The position numbers and the translations under genes are program-made. The notes beneath the pieces are model-generated. The model ran no database searches and had not been told where the DNA came from. It saw only the letters and a program-made list of their open reading frames with translations. A DNA stretch of 64,000 bases from Pseudomonas monteilii (lineage in GTDB: Bacteria > Pseudomonadota > Gammaproteobacteria > Pseudomonadales > Pseudomonadaceae), in assembly GCA_001534745.1 (NCBI GenBank), contig CP013997.1, positions 62,001 to 126,000 of the forward strand, read 5' to 3'. Within the stretch, counting starts at the first letter, position 1. Each line of letters opens with the position of its first letter. This document shows positions 1-9,572 of this stretch, piece by piece.

Positions 1-161
1 GCGGTCGAGGCCGGCAGGTCCACCTTGATGTCGACCGTTGCCAGAGGCGCGGCGACCATGAAGATGATCAGCAGCACCAGCATCACGTCGATGAACGGCG
101 TGACGTTGATTTCGTGGTTCTCGGCGAGGTCGTCGCCGCCTTCGTTGAGATGCAGGCCCAT
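1..161 (-). CDS. exbD: ExbD, TonB energy-transducing protein (partial, N-terminal 53 residues)
   Basis: Inner-membrane partner of ExbB in the TonB complex, which uses the proton motive force to drive outer-membrane import. Only the N-terminus is present; the gene runs off the window. The visible part has a short cytoplasmic head and one transmembrane helix (about residues 22-42) preceded by the motif [10 protein letters not shown], in which Asp25 is the conserved channel aspartate of ExbD/TolR. Its ATG lies 3 nt after the exbB stop, so the two are almost certainly co-transcribed and translationally coupled. TolR is the alternative, but the ExbB partner points to ExbD. Confidence 0.9.
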   Translation of the reverse strand, partial: MGLHLNEGGDDLAENHEINVTPFIDVMLVLLIIFMVAAPLATVDIKVDLPAST

Positions 162-164
162 GGC

Positions 165-1115
165 TTACCCCACTTTCACCATGTGGGGGGCGGCGCGGTC
201 GCTGCCCTGATGATCCAGGTCGCGGCTGACCAGCAGCAGCACCTGGGCCGAGGCGTCGGAGACCTGCGCCTTGTAGCCGGCGATCGAACGCGCGAAGACG
301 TTGTAGATGACCACCGCCGGAATGGCCGCGACCAGGCCCAGGGCCGTGGCGAGCAGGGCTTCGGCGATACCGGGTGCGACCACGGCCAGGTTGGTGGTCT
401 GGGTCTTGGCGATGCCGATGAAGCTGTTCATGATGCCCCAGACGGTGCCGAACAGGCCGACGAAGGGTGCGGTGGAGCCGATGGTGGCGAGCACGCCGGT
501 GCCGTTGCTCATGTTGCGACCGCTGGCCGCGACCAGGCGCTCCAGGCGGAAGCTGACACGTTCCTTGATGCCTTCCTTCTCGCGCGCGTTGGCCGACAGG
601 CGCATCTCTTCGAGCGCGTCGTGCACCAGGGTGTGGGCCAGGGTGCCTTCCTTCTGGCTCGACTCGCTGGCTTCGCGCAGGGTGGCGGAGCGCTTCAGCG
701 TGGCGATTTCACCGCGCAGGCGGCGCTTGGCCCCGAGCAGCTCGAAGCCTTTGGCGATCCAGATGGTCCAGGTGATGATCGACGCGATGGCCAGACCGAT
801 CATGACCGCCTTGACCACGATGTCGGCGTTCTTGTACATGCCCCAGGGCGACAGGTCGTGCGCCATGCCGAGGCTGGTATCCTCGACCAGGGCCTGGGTG
901 TCGTCGGCGTCAGCTGGCGCCGGGGTCACGGCAGGCGTATTCGGCGTCGCGTTCGGTGCTGCGGCGGCGGGCGCCGTCGCCGTGGAAGTGGCCGGCTGCG
1001 CAGCCGGCTCGTCTGCCATGGCCGCCGGGGCCAGTGCCAGGCTGAACATCAGCGCGGCAATGGCGCGCCAGGCGCGCGAGGTGGTTGGCGAAGCGGAGGG
1101 TTGAATACGTGTCAT
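165..1115 (-). CDS. exbB: ExbB, TonB complex proton channel subunit with periplasmic N-terminal extension
   Basis: MotA/TolQ/ExbB-family protein of 316 residues that forms the pentameric channel around ExbD. A signal-peptide-like segment (about 16-34, ending AMADEP) is followed by an Ala/Pro/Thr-rich linker (35-75). The classical ExbB core follows with membrane helices near 98-120, 206-232 and 244-274, the second containing GLFGTVWGIMNSF. E. coli ExbB (about 244 residues) lacks this N-terminal extension, but long forms are known in pseudomonads. I chose the ATG at 1115 because it starts directly before the signal peptide; an upstream ATG at 1190 would add 25 unlikely residues. exbD follows at once. 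Confidence 0.92.
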   Translation of the reverse strand: MTRIQPSASPTTSRAWRAIAALMFSLALAPAAMADEPAAQPATSTATAPAAAAPNATPNTPAVTPAPADADDTQALVEDTSLGMAHDLSPWGMYKNADIVVKAVMIGLAIASIITWTIWIAKGFELLGAKRRLRGEIATLKRSATLREASESSQKEGTLAHTLVHDALEEMRLSANAREKEGIKERVSFRLERLVAASGRNMSNGTGVLATIGSTAPFVGLFGTVWGIMNSFIGIAKTQTTNLAVVAPGIAEALLATALGLVAAIPAVVIYNVFARSIAGYKAQVSDASAQVLLLVSRDLDHQGSDRAAPHMVKVG

Positions 1116-1299
1116 GCTGGCCGGACCTGATGAAGATGAAGGTGGATGTCCTCGAGGCCTGAGGAAGACCGAGAACAGGCAGGCCGGCATTATTGCAATT
1201 AATTCTTGTTAGCAGAAGCAATAGAGTATCTTTTTTTTACGAACGGCCCGCCCAGGCAGGCGCGCGGCGGTTCGAAGGCGAGGCAGAGGAGAGGCATCG

Positions 1300-2154
1300 A
1301 TGTCCGAACGTTACGCAATGATCGTGGGCTGCGGCGACGTGGGCGGCCGCTTGGCCAAACGACTGCTCGCCCAGGGCTGGCAGGTCAGCGGGCTGCGCCG
1401 TCATGTCGAAGGGTTGCCCGAAGGGGTGCAGCCGGTCGCCGCCGACTTGCACGAGCCGGCGTGTCCTGCGGACTGGCCACGGCAGACCCCGGACTGTCTG
1501 ATCTACTGCGTGGCAGCGAGCCAGCATGACGAAGCCGGCTATCGCGCCGCCTATGTCGACGGTCTGCGCCATGTACTCGACTGGCTTCAGGCCCATGGGC
1601 AGCGGCCTCGGCGGTTGCTCTTCGTGTCGAGCAGCAGCGTGTATGGGCAGCAAGCTGGCGAGTGGGTCGATGAGACGTCCCCCACCGAGCCGCAGGGGTA
1701 TTCAGGGCGCCTGATGCTGGAGGCCGAGCGACTGGCCTTGGACAGCGGCCTGCCGGCGACCGTGGTACGCCTGACCGGGCTCTACGGGCCAGGGCGCCAG
1801 TGGTTGCTCGGCCAGGTGCGCCAAGGCTACCGGGTGACCGAAACCCCGCCGCTCTACGGCAACCGCATTCATGTCGAGGATGCGGCCGGGCTGCTGGACT
1901 TCCTGCTGCAGGCCGACCTGCAAGGCGTGCCGTTGCAGACGCTGTACCTGGGCGTGGACGATGCACCGGCGCCGCTGGCCGAGGTGGTGGGCTGGTTGCG
2001 TCAGCAGTTGGGGGTCACCGCATGGTCCGACCAGGAGCGCGTGCGGCGTACGGGCAGCAAGCGCTGCAGCAATGCCCGGGCCAGGGCCTTGGGCTGGATA
2101 CCTGTCTATCCGAGTTACCAGGAGGGCTACGGCGCGCTCCTGGCCTCGTCATGA
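1300..2154 (+). CDS. NAD(P)-binding epimerase-like protein (extended SDR, YeeZ-like)
   Basis: A 284-residue Rossmann-fold protein. The dinucleotide-binding glycine motif GCGDVGG is at residues 10-16 and the strand FVSSSSVYG near 108-116 is typical of extended short-chain dehydrogenases. At the place of the usual YxxxK catalytic pair the sequence reads YSGRL, so the lysine is absent; this is common in the YeeZ-like branch and makes ordinary SDR catalysis doubtful. The start has an excellent ribosome-binding site (AGAGGAGAGG) 6 nt upstream. It is divergent from exbB and convergent with the next gene, so probably a single-gene unit. The substrate cannot be told from sequence. Confidence 0.8.
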   Translation: MSERYAMIVGCGDVGGRLAKRLLAQGWQVSGLRRHVEGLPEGVQPVAADLHEPACPADWPRQTPDCLIYCVAASQHDEAGYRAAYVDGLRHVLDWLQAHGQRPRRLLFVSSSSVYGQQAGEWVDETSPTEPQGYSGRLMLEAERLALDSGLPATVVRLTGLYGPGRQWLLGQVRQGYRVTETPPLYGNRIHVEDAAGLLDFLLQADLQGVPLQTLYLGVDDAPAPLAEVVGWLRQQLGVTAWSDQERVRRTGSKRCSNARARALGWIPVYPSYQEGYGALLASS

Positions 2155-2159
2155 CCTGA

Positions 2160-2894
2160 TCAGTCGCGCTCCAGCAACCACTGGCGTGGCCCGGGTGTCA
2201 GGTTCGGCATCTGGCCGGCCGGTGCGTTGTCGAGCGCCTGGAAGATTTCCAGCTCATCGCCATCGCGTTTGAAGATCCATGGGCCACCGCGCTGATCGCG
2301 CTCGAGCCACAGGCTGTCGTGTTCGCCGCTGAGCGTCGTGCAGTCGCCTGCCAGGCACAGTGCGTAGCGGTCGAGCTGAGGGAGGCCTTCGACCTTGCCG
2401 TCGTCATGGAAGCGAACCTGCGCGCCCTTGCCGGGGCCTTCGACGATCTGCCACTCGCCGCCCAGGTAGGCGGCATAGAGTGCCTTCTCGAAGCTGGCGC
2501 CAACGGGCGCTTCGGCAGAGACAGGGGTGGTGGCGCGTTCGAAGTCCAGGCGCGGGGTCTGGTCGTGCCCGGTCTGCACCAGCTCGTCACCGTTCAGGTC
2601 GAGCTGCTCGGTCTGGCCGTTCTCGAAGACGACCCGCCATTTCGCATCATCGGCCTCCAGGCGCCCTTCGGCCACCTCGAAACCATTGCTGTAGCTGGCC
2701 TGGTGGCGATTCATGTCGATCTTCCATTCGAAGATCGGACCGTTGCCGGCCAGGGCCTTGCGCAGGCTGACGCCCTTGGCGGCCGCATCGATCGCATTCT
2801 GGTTGAGCCAGGTGCCGTTGTAGTCTTCCGGCGCATGGCTTGCGCAGCCGCCCAGTACCAGGGCAGCCAGTGAGATAAGCACTGCACGTTGCAT
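2160..2894 (-). CDS. Putative lipoprotein with a repeated beta-sheet domain
   Basis: A 244-residue protein with a clear lipoprotein signal: MQRAVL, a hydrophobic stretch, then the lipobox LGGC with Cys17 as the lipidation site, followed by ASHAPED. The mature part has many short alternating polar/hydrophobic strands, a pattern expected of a beta-barrel or META-like fold, but I do not recognise a named domain. An Asp at +2 is absent, so outer-membrane sorting is likely (inference). It lies 53 nt downstream of ridA on the same strand and may be co-transcribed with it. Function unknown. Confidence 0.75.
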   Translation of the reverse strand: MQRAVLISLAALVLGGCASHAPEDYNGTWLNQNAIDAAAKGVSLRKALAGNGPIFEWKIDMNRHQASYSNGFEVAEGRLEADDAKWRVVFENGQTEQLDLNGDELVQTGHDQTPRLDFERATTPVSAEAPVGASFEKALYAAYLGGEWQIVEGPGKGAQVRFHDDGKVEGLPQLDRYALCLAGDCTTLSGEHDSLWLERDQRGGPWIFKRDGDELEIFQALDNAPAGQMPNLTPGPRQWLLERD

Positions 2895-2947
2895 GATGGG
2901 TCTCTTTCGGGGAGGGCGGCAGGCACCGGGGCCTGCCGCAGGGAGCG

Positions 2948-3328
2948 TCATTCCAGGACCAGGATGGCGTCCATTTCGACCTGGGCGCCTTTCGGCAGCG
3001 CGGCGACGCCGATGGCGGCGCGGGCAGGGTAGGGCTGCTGGAAATAGCGACCCATGACTTCGTTGACCGTGGCGAAGTGGCCGAGGTCGGTCAGGAAGAT
3101 GTTGAGCTTGACGATGTCCTTGAAGGAACCGCCTGCGGCCTCGGCCACGGACTTGAGGTTCTCGAAGACCTGGACGGTCTGTGCTTCGAAGCCTTCGACC
3201 AGTTCCATGGTCTTGGGGTCGAGCGGGATCTGGCCGGACATGTACACGGTGTTGCCGGCCTTGATGGCCTGGGAGTAGGTGCCGATGGCGGCCGGGGCCT
3301 TGTCGCTGTTGATGACGGTCTTGGTCAT
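2948..3328 (-). CDS. ridA: RidA family 2-iminobutanoate/2-iminopropanoate deaminase
   Basis: A 126-residue YjgF/YER057c/UK114 protein that hydrolyses the reactive enamine/imine products of PLP enzymes such as threonine dehydratase, protecting other PLP enzymes. The family signatures are visible: [11 protein letters not shown] near the N-terminus, [10 protein letters not shown], and the C-terminal block [18 protein letters not shown] containing the arginine that binds the substrate carboxylate. Length is typical. It sits 23 nt after spoT, the arrangement usual in Pseudomonas, so it is probably part of the rpoZ-spoT transcript. Confidence 0.95.
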   Translation of the reverse strand: MTKTVINSDKAPAAIGTYSQAIKAGNTVYMSGQIPLDPKTMELVEGFEAQTVQVFENLKSVAEAAGGSFKDIVKLNIFLTDLGHFATVNEVMGRYFQQPYPARAAIGVAALPKGAQVEMDAILVLE

Positions 3329-3351
3329 GGTGACTCCTTGTTGTTGACGGG

Positions 3352-5460
3352 CTACGCGCGCATGCGAGTGATCCGGACCACACCGAGCAGGGTACGCAGC
3401 TTCTTGATCACGCGCGCCAGGTGCACACGGTCACGCACGCTGACCACCAGCTGGACCACGCTGACCCGACCGTCGCGCTCGTCCATGCTGATCTTCTCGA
3501 TGTTGCCGTCGGCAGCGTTCACGCTGCTGGCCAGCAGGGCGATCAGGCCGCGTTGATGCTCCAGTTCCACTCGAAGCTCGACATTGAATTCGCCGGTGAC
3601 GTCCTTGGCCCAGGACAGCTGGACGCATTTTTCCGGGTTGTGACGGATCTCGCTGATGTTCCGGCAGTTCTCCAGGTGCACCACCATCCCCTTGCCCGCC
3701 GAGAGATGACCGACGATGGGGTCACCCGGGATCGGCGTGCAGCACTTGGCGTAGCTCATCACCAGGCCTTCGGTGCCGCGGATGGCGAGCGGGCCTTCCG
3801 GTGCCGGCAGCTGCTCGCCCTCGGTCGACAGCAGGCGACGCGCCACGACATAGGCCATGCGGTTGCCCAGGCCGATGTCTTCGAGCAGGTCCTCGATCAA
3901 CTCCAGACGGTACTCGTCGAGGATCGATTGGACGCGCTCGGCGGGAATCTGCTCGAGGCCGCTGTCGAAGCCGGTCAGCACCTTGTTGAGCAGACGCTCG
4001 CCCAGGTTGATCGATTCGGAACGGCGCTGCAGTTTGAGCGCATGGCGGATGTGCGTACGCGCCTTGCCGGTGACCACGAAGTTGAGCCAGGCAGGGTTCG
4101 GCCGTGCCCCCGGCGCGCTGACGATCTCCACCGTCGAGCCGCTTTGCAGCGGCTCGGAGAGCGGGGCCAGGCGGCGGTTGATGCGGCAGGCGATGCAGCT
4201 GTTGCCGACGTCGGTGTGCACTGCGTAGGCGAAGTCGACGGCCGTGGAGCCCTTGGGCAGCTCCATGATGCGGCCTTTGGGCGTGAAGACGTAGACCTCG
4301 TCCGGGAACAGGTCGATCTTCACGCTTTCGATGAATTCCAGGGAGTTGCCGGCCCGTTGCTGCAGTTCCAGCACGCCCTTGACCCACTGGCGGGCACGGG
4401 CGTGGTTACCCTTGGGCTGTTCCTCGCCATTGGACTTGTACAGCCAGTGGGCAGCGATGCCGTTGTTGGCCATCTCTTCCATCTCGCGGGTGCGGATCTG
4501 GATCTCGATGGGCACGCCGTGCATGCCGAACAGCGTGGTGTGCAGCGACTGGTAGCCGTTGGCCTTGGGGATCGCGATGTAGTCCTTGAAACGCCCTGGC
4601 AATGGCTTGTACAGGTTGTGGACGGCGCCCAGCACGCGGTAGCAGGTGTCGACCTTGTCGACGACGATCCTGAAGGCGTACACGTCCATGATCTCGTTGA
4701 AGGCACGGTGCTTGCCGCGCATCTTCTTGTAGATGCCATAGAGGTGCTTCTGCCGGCCGCTGACCTCGCCATCGATGCCATCGACCTTCAGGCAGTGGAC
4801 CAGCGACTGCTCGATCTTGCCCACCAGCTCCTTGCGGTTGCCGCGGGCGCGCTTGACCGCCTGGTGGATGCGTTCCGAGCGCATCGGGTGCATGGCCTTG
4901 AAGCCAAGGTCCTCGAACTCCACGCGCACGGTGTGCATGCCCAGCCGGTTGGCGATGGGCGCGTAGATCTCGAGGGTTTCCTTGGCGATGCGCCGGCGTT
5001 TTTCCCCGGACAGCACTTCCAGCGTGCGCATGTTGTGCAGGCGGTCGGCCAGCTTGACCAGGATCACGCGAATGTCGCGCGCCATGGCCATGGCCATCTT
5101 CTGGAAGTTTTCGGCCTGGGCCTCGGCCTTGGTCTCGAAGTTCATCTGGGTCAGCTTGCTGACCCCGTCCACCAGTTCTGCGACGGTCTCGCCGAACTGC
5201 TGGCTGAGCGCTTCCTTGGCGATGCCGGTGTCTTCGATCACGTCGTGCAGCATGGCGGCCATCAGGCTCTGATGGTCCATGTGCATGTCGGCCAGGATGT
5301 TGGCCACCGCCAATGGGTGGGTCACATAAGGCTCGCCGCTACGGCGACGCTGGCCGTCATGGGCCTGTTCGGCGTAGAAGTAGGCGCGCCGGACCAGGTT
5401 GACCTGCTCCGGGCCCAGGTAGGACGACAGCCGATCAGCGAGGGCTTCTATGCTCGGCAT
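3352..5460 (-). CDS. spoT: SpoT, bifunctional (p)ppGpp synthetase/hydrolase
   Basis: A 702-residue RelA/SpoT homologue that makes and degrades the stringent-response alarmone. The hydrolase HD site is intact: HDVIEDTG at residues 72-79 with His72-Asp73 and Glu76-Asp77. The synthetase core carries [13 protein letters not shown], the TGS domain begins at [16 protein letters not shown] (about 390), and a C-terminal ACT domain covers roughly 630-700. RelA proteins have lost the HD residues, so the intact site makes SpoT the better call. It follows rpoZ by about 60 nt and precedes ridA on the same strand. Confidence 0.97.
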   Translation of the reverse strand: MPSIEALADRLSSYLGPEQVNLVRRAYFYAEQAHDGQRRRSGEPYVTHPLAVANILADMHMDHQSLMAAMLHDVIEDTGIAKEALSQQFGETVAELVDGVSKLTQMNFETKAEAQAENFQKMAMAMARDIRVILVKLADRLHNMRTLEVLSGEKRRRIAKETLEIYAPIANRLGMHTVRVEFEDLGFKAMHPMRSERIHQAVKRARGNRKELVGKIEQSLVHCLKVDGIDGEVSGRQKHLYGIYKKMRGKHRAFNEIMDVYAFRIVVDKVDTCYRVLGAVHNLYKPLPGRFKDYIAIPKANGYQSLHTTLFGMHGVPIEIQIRTREMEEMANNGIAAHWLYKSNGEEQPKGNHARARQWVKGVLELQQRAGNSLEFIESVKIDLFPDEVYVFTPKGRIMELPKGSTAVDFAYAVHTDVGNSCIACRINRRLAPLSEPLQSGSTVEIVSAPGARPNPAWLNFVVTGKARTHIRHALKLQRRSESINLGERLLNKVLTGFDSGLEQIPAERVQSILDEYRLELIEDLLEDIGLGNRMAYVVARRLLSTEGEQLPAPEGPLAIRGTEGLVMSYAKCCTPIPGDPIVGHLSAGKGMVVHLENCRNISEIRHNPEKCVQLSWAKDVTGEFNVELRVELEHQRGLIALLASSVNAADGNIEKISMDERDGRVSVVQLVVSVRDRVHLARVIKKLRTLLGVVRITRMRA

Positions 5461-5519
5461 GAGTGGACCTCCTGCCGGACAAGATGACCTGACGCCGCTC
5501 GATGTCGACCGGGCATGAT

Positions 5520-5783
5520 TCAGACGGCCTCGTTGGGCTCGTCCTCGAATGCCGCGAAGACGGGATCTTCGGTGACGATCTCTTCAGCCGCGATGAACTC
5601 GGGGGTGACGATGCCTTCGGCGATTTCGCGCAGGGCGACGACGGTCGGCTTGTCGTTTTCCCATGCCACGCGTGGCTCCTTGCCGCCGGTAGCCAGCTGA
5701 CGGGCACGCTTGGTGGACAGCATGACCAGCTCGAAGCGGTTATCCACGTGTTCCAGACAGTCTTCAACAGTTACGCGGGCCAT
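5520..5783 (-). CDS. rpoZ: RNA polymerase omega subunit
   Basis: An 87-residue omega subunit that helps fold and assemble the beta-prime subunit of RNA polymerase. It begins [20 protein letters not shown] and contains STKRARQL, both hallmark omega sequences, and is followed by the acidic C-terminal tail normal in gammaproteobacteria. spoT lies downstream on the same strand, as in most gammaproteobacteria. In many of these, gmk lies directly upstream of rpoZ; here 3.1 kb with a LysR regulator and a permease separates them, so rpoZ must use its own promoter in the 190 bp upstream. Confidence 0.97.
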   Translation of the reverse strand: MARVTVEDCLEHVDNRFELVMLSTKRARQLATGGKEPRVAWENDKPTVVALREIAEGIVTPEFIAAEEIVTEDPVFAAFEDEPNEAV

Positions 5784-5972
5784 GGTCTTCCTCAGTAGCA
5801 GATGCGATAGGCAGGCAGCCCAGAATGGGCGAGCGGACTCGGTAGTTTAAAAAATCACCAGCCAATAGGGAAGGGCTGTTTTGCAGGCGGCCGCCCGGCG
5901 GAAGGTGCACGACAGGCGTATCGAGTCGGACGATACCGCGTGAGGCACCGCTTGCACAGCCTGCGCGAGGCG

Positions 5973-6848
5973 TCAGCGCAGCAGCGCATCCCGCAGGCGC
6001 GGGGTCAATTCCTCGAACAGCGCCTGCACCGAGCGCAAGGCGCGGCAGTCCGGGCGGGTCAGCAGCCACAGCTGCGTATCGCAGCCCGGCAAGGGGTCGC
6101 TCAAGGCTTCGACGCCCGGCAGGTCGCGCACCATGTAGTCGGCCAGCGCCGTGACGCCCAGGCCCTGGCTGGCCAGCTGCGCCAGGGTCGACATGCCGCT
6201 GCACTGATAACGCGGCATCAGGTCCGGGTAGTGTCGCGTGCGCCAGATGGCCGTCGGGTGATCGTGCATCGAATCGTCGAGTGCGATCCAGGGCACGGCG
6301 GTAGGGGCTTCGGTCAGGCGCTCACGCCATTCGGGCCGCCCACAGACGACGTAGGACGTCGACCCCAGGCAGCGACCGACCAGGTGCTCCGGTGGCGTAT
6401 TGGTCAGGCGCAGGGCGATGTCGGCATCGCGGCGACTGAGGTTGGCGAAGGTGTTGGAGGTGCTCAGCTCCAGCGACAGGGCTGGATAACCCGGCATGAA
6501 GTCGGCCAGGGCGGGCAGCAGAAGGCTGTGCAGCACCGCTTCGGTACAGGTCAGGCGCACCGTGCCGCTGACGACCTGCTCGCCGCTGGTCAGGGCGATG
6601 CGGGCGGCCTCGAGGGCCTGTTCGGCACGCTCGGCCTGTTCGGCCAGCGCCTGAGCGGTGTCGGTGGGCAGGTAGCCTTTGCGGCTCTTGACGAACAAGG
6701 CCGTGCCCAGCGCCGACTCCAGGCGGCGGATGGAGCGGAATACGGTTGATACGTCGACCTTGAGCAATTCGGCGGCCTTGGCCAGGGAGCGGCCCCGTTC
6801 CAGGGCGAGCACCAGCGTGAGGTCGGCATGGGAGATCTGGTATTGCAT
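5973..6848 (-). CDS. LysR family transcriptional regulator
   Basis: A 291-residue LysR-type regulator: N-terminal winged helix-turn-helix (about residues 5-62, with GRSLAKAAELLKVDVSTVFR as the recognition region), linker helix, then a periplasmic-binding-protein-like effector domain. The start at 6848 (MQYQISHADL) places the HTH at the normal distance from the N-terminus; an upstream in-frame ATG at 6917 would add 23 residues and is less likely. It is divergent from the APC permease across 503 bp, an arrangement that suggests it controls that transporter (inference). Effector unknown. Confidence 0.88.
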   Translation of the reverse strand: MQYQISHADLTLVLALERGRSLAKAAELLKVDVSTVFRSIRRLESALGTALFVKSRKGYLPTDTAQALAEQAERAEQALEAARIALTSGEQVVSGTVRLTCTEAVLHSLLLPALADFMPGYPALSLELSTSNTFANLSRRDADIALRLTNTPPEHLVGRCLGSTSYVVCGRPEWRERLTEAPTAVPWIALDDSMHDHPTAIWRTRHYPDLMPRYQCSGMSTLAQLASQGLGVTALADYMVRDLPGVEALSDPLPGCDTQLWLLTRPDCRALRSVQALFEELTPRLRDALLR

Positions 6849-7351
6849 AGGTGCACGCTCTGATTGCCAAAACGCCAATGTCTGTTGCATTGGGGCCATT
6901 TTATAGTGAATCGGCACCCGCTTGGCAAACGGGGTCAGTACCTCGCTTCACCGGCCTGTCCGGCGTGAGGTCCCACAACAATAAGTCGCCCGCTTTCGTC
7001 CCGACACGGTCCGTCCATGGTCGTCGTCTGGTCAGCAGAGGATGTAACGCCATGTCGGTCTCCACCTGCGCCACCCCCTGTCACGCCTTGATCGCGCCTG
7101 CCGCCCGCCGGTTCGCCTTCACAACACGTCTCACCGCTCTACAATGGCCGTTTCGATTCGACGGGCCTCTCCTCCATGACGCTTTCCTCTGCTCTGTGGC
7201 CACCCCTCCAGGCGTCCGGCAGCGCTCGCCTGGCCTGCGCCCACCGACCCTGTGAGGCCGGATCGATCGCCTGTACCCACACGTGCATGGCATGAAGCGC
7301 TGGCTTCGTGCACGCCCTTCACAACAACTCCAACAGCGACGGCAGACCTCC
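6849..7351. other. Long divergent intergenic region between LysR gene and APC permease gene
   Basis: About 500 bp without a convincing gene. It should carry both divergent promoters. One candidate sigma-70 pair faces the permease: TTCACA at 7118-7123 and TACAAT at 7140-7145, 16 bp apart, leaving a leader of roughly 200 nt. Small reading frames here lack a plausible ribosome-binding site and I did not recognise their translations. No strong hairpin or riboswitch-like core was evident by eye. Confidence 0.45.
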
Positions 7352-8887
7352 ATGAGTGAATACAGCGACACCCGTCAGCCCCCCGACGCGCCCACCCTCT
7401 CCACCACGTCTGGAAAGGGCCTGGCCAAGGGGCGCCTGGGCCTGCTGGCGAGCATCGTGCTGGGCATCTCGACCATCGCGCCGGTCTATACCCTGACCGG
7501 CGCCCTCGGCCCGACCGTGCGCGAAGTCGGCGCCCACCTGCCGGCGGTGTTCATCGTCGGCTTCCTGCCCATGCTGCTGGTCGCCCTGGGCTACCGCGAG
7601 CTCAATGCCGCCGAGCCGGACAGTGGCACCTCGTTCACCTGGTCGGCTCGCGCCTTCGGCCCGATGATCGGCTGGATCGGTGGTTGGGGGCTGGTGACCG
7701 CCACCACCATCGTGCTGTCCAACCTGGCCGGGGTCGCAGTGGATTTCTTCTATCTCTTCCTGGGCCAGATCACCGGCAGCGAGGCGGTGGTCGCGCTGAG
7801 CGACAACCTGTTGATCAACGTCACCACCTGTTGTGTGTTCATCGCCCTGGCCGTGTGGATCTGCTGCCGAGGCATGGGCACCACCATGACCGTGCAGTAC
7901 GGCCTGGTGGCGCTGCAACTGCTGGTGCTGATCGGGTTTGCCTTCGCCGCGTTCGGCGAGACCACCGCGCCGGCGCCCCTGGCGTTCGATGTCGACTGGT
8001 TCAACCCGTTCGCGGTCGGTTCGTTCTCGGCCTTTGCCGCCGGTTTGTCACTGTCGATCTTCATCTTCTGGGGATGGGACGTCTGCCTGACCGTCAGCGA
8101 GGAATCGGTCGGCAGCGAGGAAGTACCCGGCAAGGCGGCGACCTGGACGGTGCTGCTGATCCTGGGCCTGTACCTGCTCACCGGCATCGCCACGCTGCAG
8201 TTCGCAGGCATCGGCGAAGCCGGCCTTGGACTCGGCAACCCGCGCATCCAGGAGAACGTGTTCGCTCACCTGGCCGGTCCGGTCATGGGGCCCCTGGCGA
8301 TCCTGATGTCCATCGCGGTGCTCGCCAGCACGGCCGCGTCGCTGCAATCGACCTTCGTCTCGCCGGCCCGCACGCTGTTGGCCATGGGGTACTACGGCGC
8401 GGTGCCACGGCGCTTCGCCCGCGTCTGCCCGCAGTCGCAGACGCCACGCTATGCGACCATCTGCGCCGGCATCGCCGCGGGGGTGTTCTACGTGACCATG
8501 CGCACGCTCAGCGAAAACGTGCTGGCCGATACCATCACCGCCCTGGGCATGATGATCTGCTTCTACTATTCGCTGACCGCCTTCGCCTGCGTCTGGTACT
8601 TCCGCCACAGCCTGTTCTCCAGCCTGCGCAACCTGCTGATGCGCGGCCTGTGCCCGTTGCTGGGCGGCTCGATCCTGTCGGTGATTTTCGTGCGCACGGC
8701 GATCGACAGCGCTTCACCGGACTTCGGCAGCGGCTCGCACGTCGGTGGGCTGGGGCTGGTGTTCGTGATCGCGTTGATCATTTCGTTGCTGGGCATCGGG
8801 CTGATGCTGCTGGCGCGACTGCGGGCGCCGGCCTACTTCCTCGGCACCACGCTGAACCGGCAGGTGGCGTTGCACGTGCCGGACTGA
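7352..8887 (+). CDS. APC superfamily amino acid/polyamine permease
   Basis: A 511-residue inner-membrane transporter with about 12-13 hydrophobic helices. After a polar N-terminal tail the first helix holds GLLASIVLGISTIAPVYTL, matching the helix-1 substrate-site pattern of the amino acid-polyamine-organocation family. The start MSEYSDTRQ at 7352 is chosen because the upstream in-frame extension is basic and unlike a family N-terminus; the ribosome-binding site is weak. It converges on gmk and is divergent from the LysR gene. The substrate is unknown; amino acids or polyamines are likeliest from the family. Confidence 0.88.
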   Translation: MSEYSDTRQPPDAPTLSTTSGKGLAKGRLGLLASIVLGISTIAPVYTLTGALGPTVREVGAHLPAVFIVGFLPMLLVALGYRELNAAEPDSGTSFTWSARAFGPMIGWIGGWGLVTATTIVLSNLAGVAVDFFYLFLGQITGSEAVVALSDNLLINVTTCCVFIALAVWICCRGMGTTMTVQYGLVALQLLVLIGFAFAAFGETTAPAPLAFDVDWFNPFAVGSFSAFAAGLSLSIFIFWGWDVCLTVSEESVGSEEVPGKAATWTVLLILGLYLLTGIATLQFAGIGEAGLGLGNPRIQENVFAHLAGPVMGPLAILMSIAVLASTAASLQSTFVSPARTLLAMGYYGAVPRRFARVCPQSQTPRYATICAGIAAGVFYVTMRTLSENVLADTITALGMMICFYYSLTAFACVWYFRHSLFSSLRNLLMRGLCPLLGGSILSVIFVRTAIDSASPDFGSGSHVGGLGLVFVIALIISLLGIGLMLLARLRAPAYFLGTTLNRQVALHVPD

Positions 8888-8939
8888 CGGTCAGGTCCGA
8901 CCCGGGGGCCGCCTTGCGCGGCTCCGGGTCGAAGGCGAC
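8888..8939. terminator. Hairpin between convergent permease and gmk
   Basis: The spacer between two convergent stop codons contains an imperfect GC-rich hairpin: GACCCGG (8899-8905) and GCCGC on one side, GCGGC and CCGGGTC (ending 8930) on the other, with a five-base loop. There is no clear T-run on either strand, so it is only a possible bidirectional terminator. Confidence 0.4.

Positions 8940-9572
<633 letters not shown>

Noticed and set aside
1188..1213. AT-rich stretch upstream of exbB considered as a Fur box
   Set aside because: Best alignment to the 19-bp Fur consensus gives only about six matches, so it was not called although exbBD are often iron-regulated.
3421..5487. 688-residue open frame on the + strand opposite spoT
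   Set aside because: Antisense shadow of a high-GC gene; its composition (His/Leu/Val/Asp rich) has no domain features and spoT is unmistakable on the other strand.
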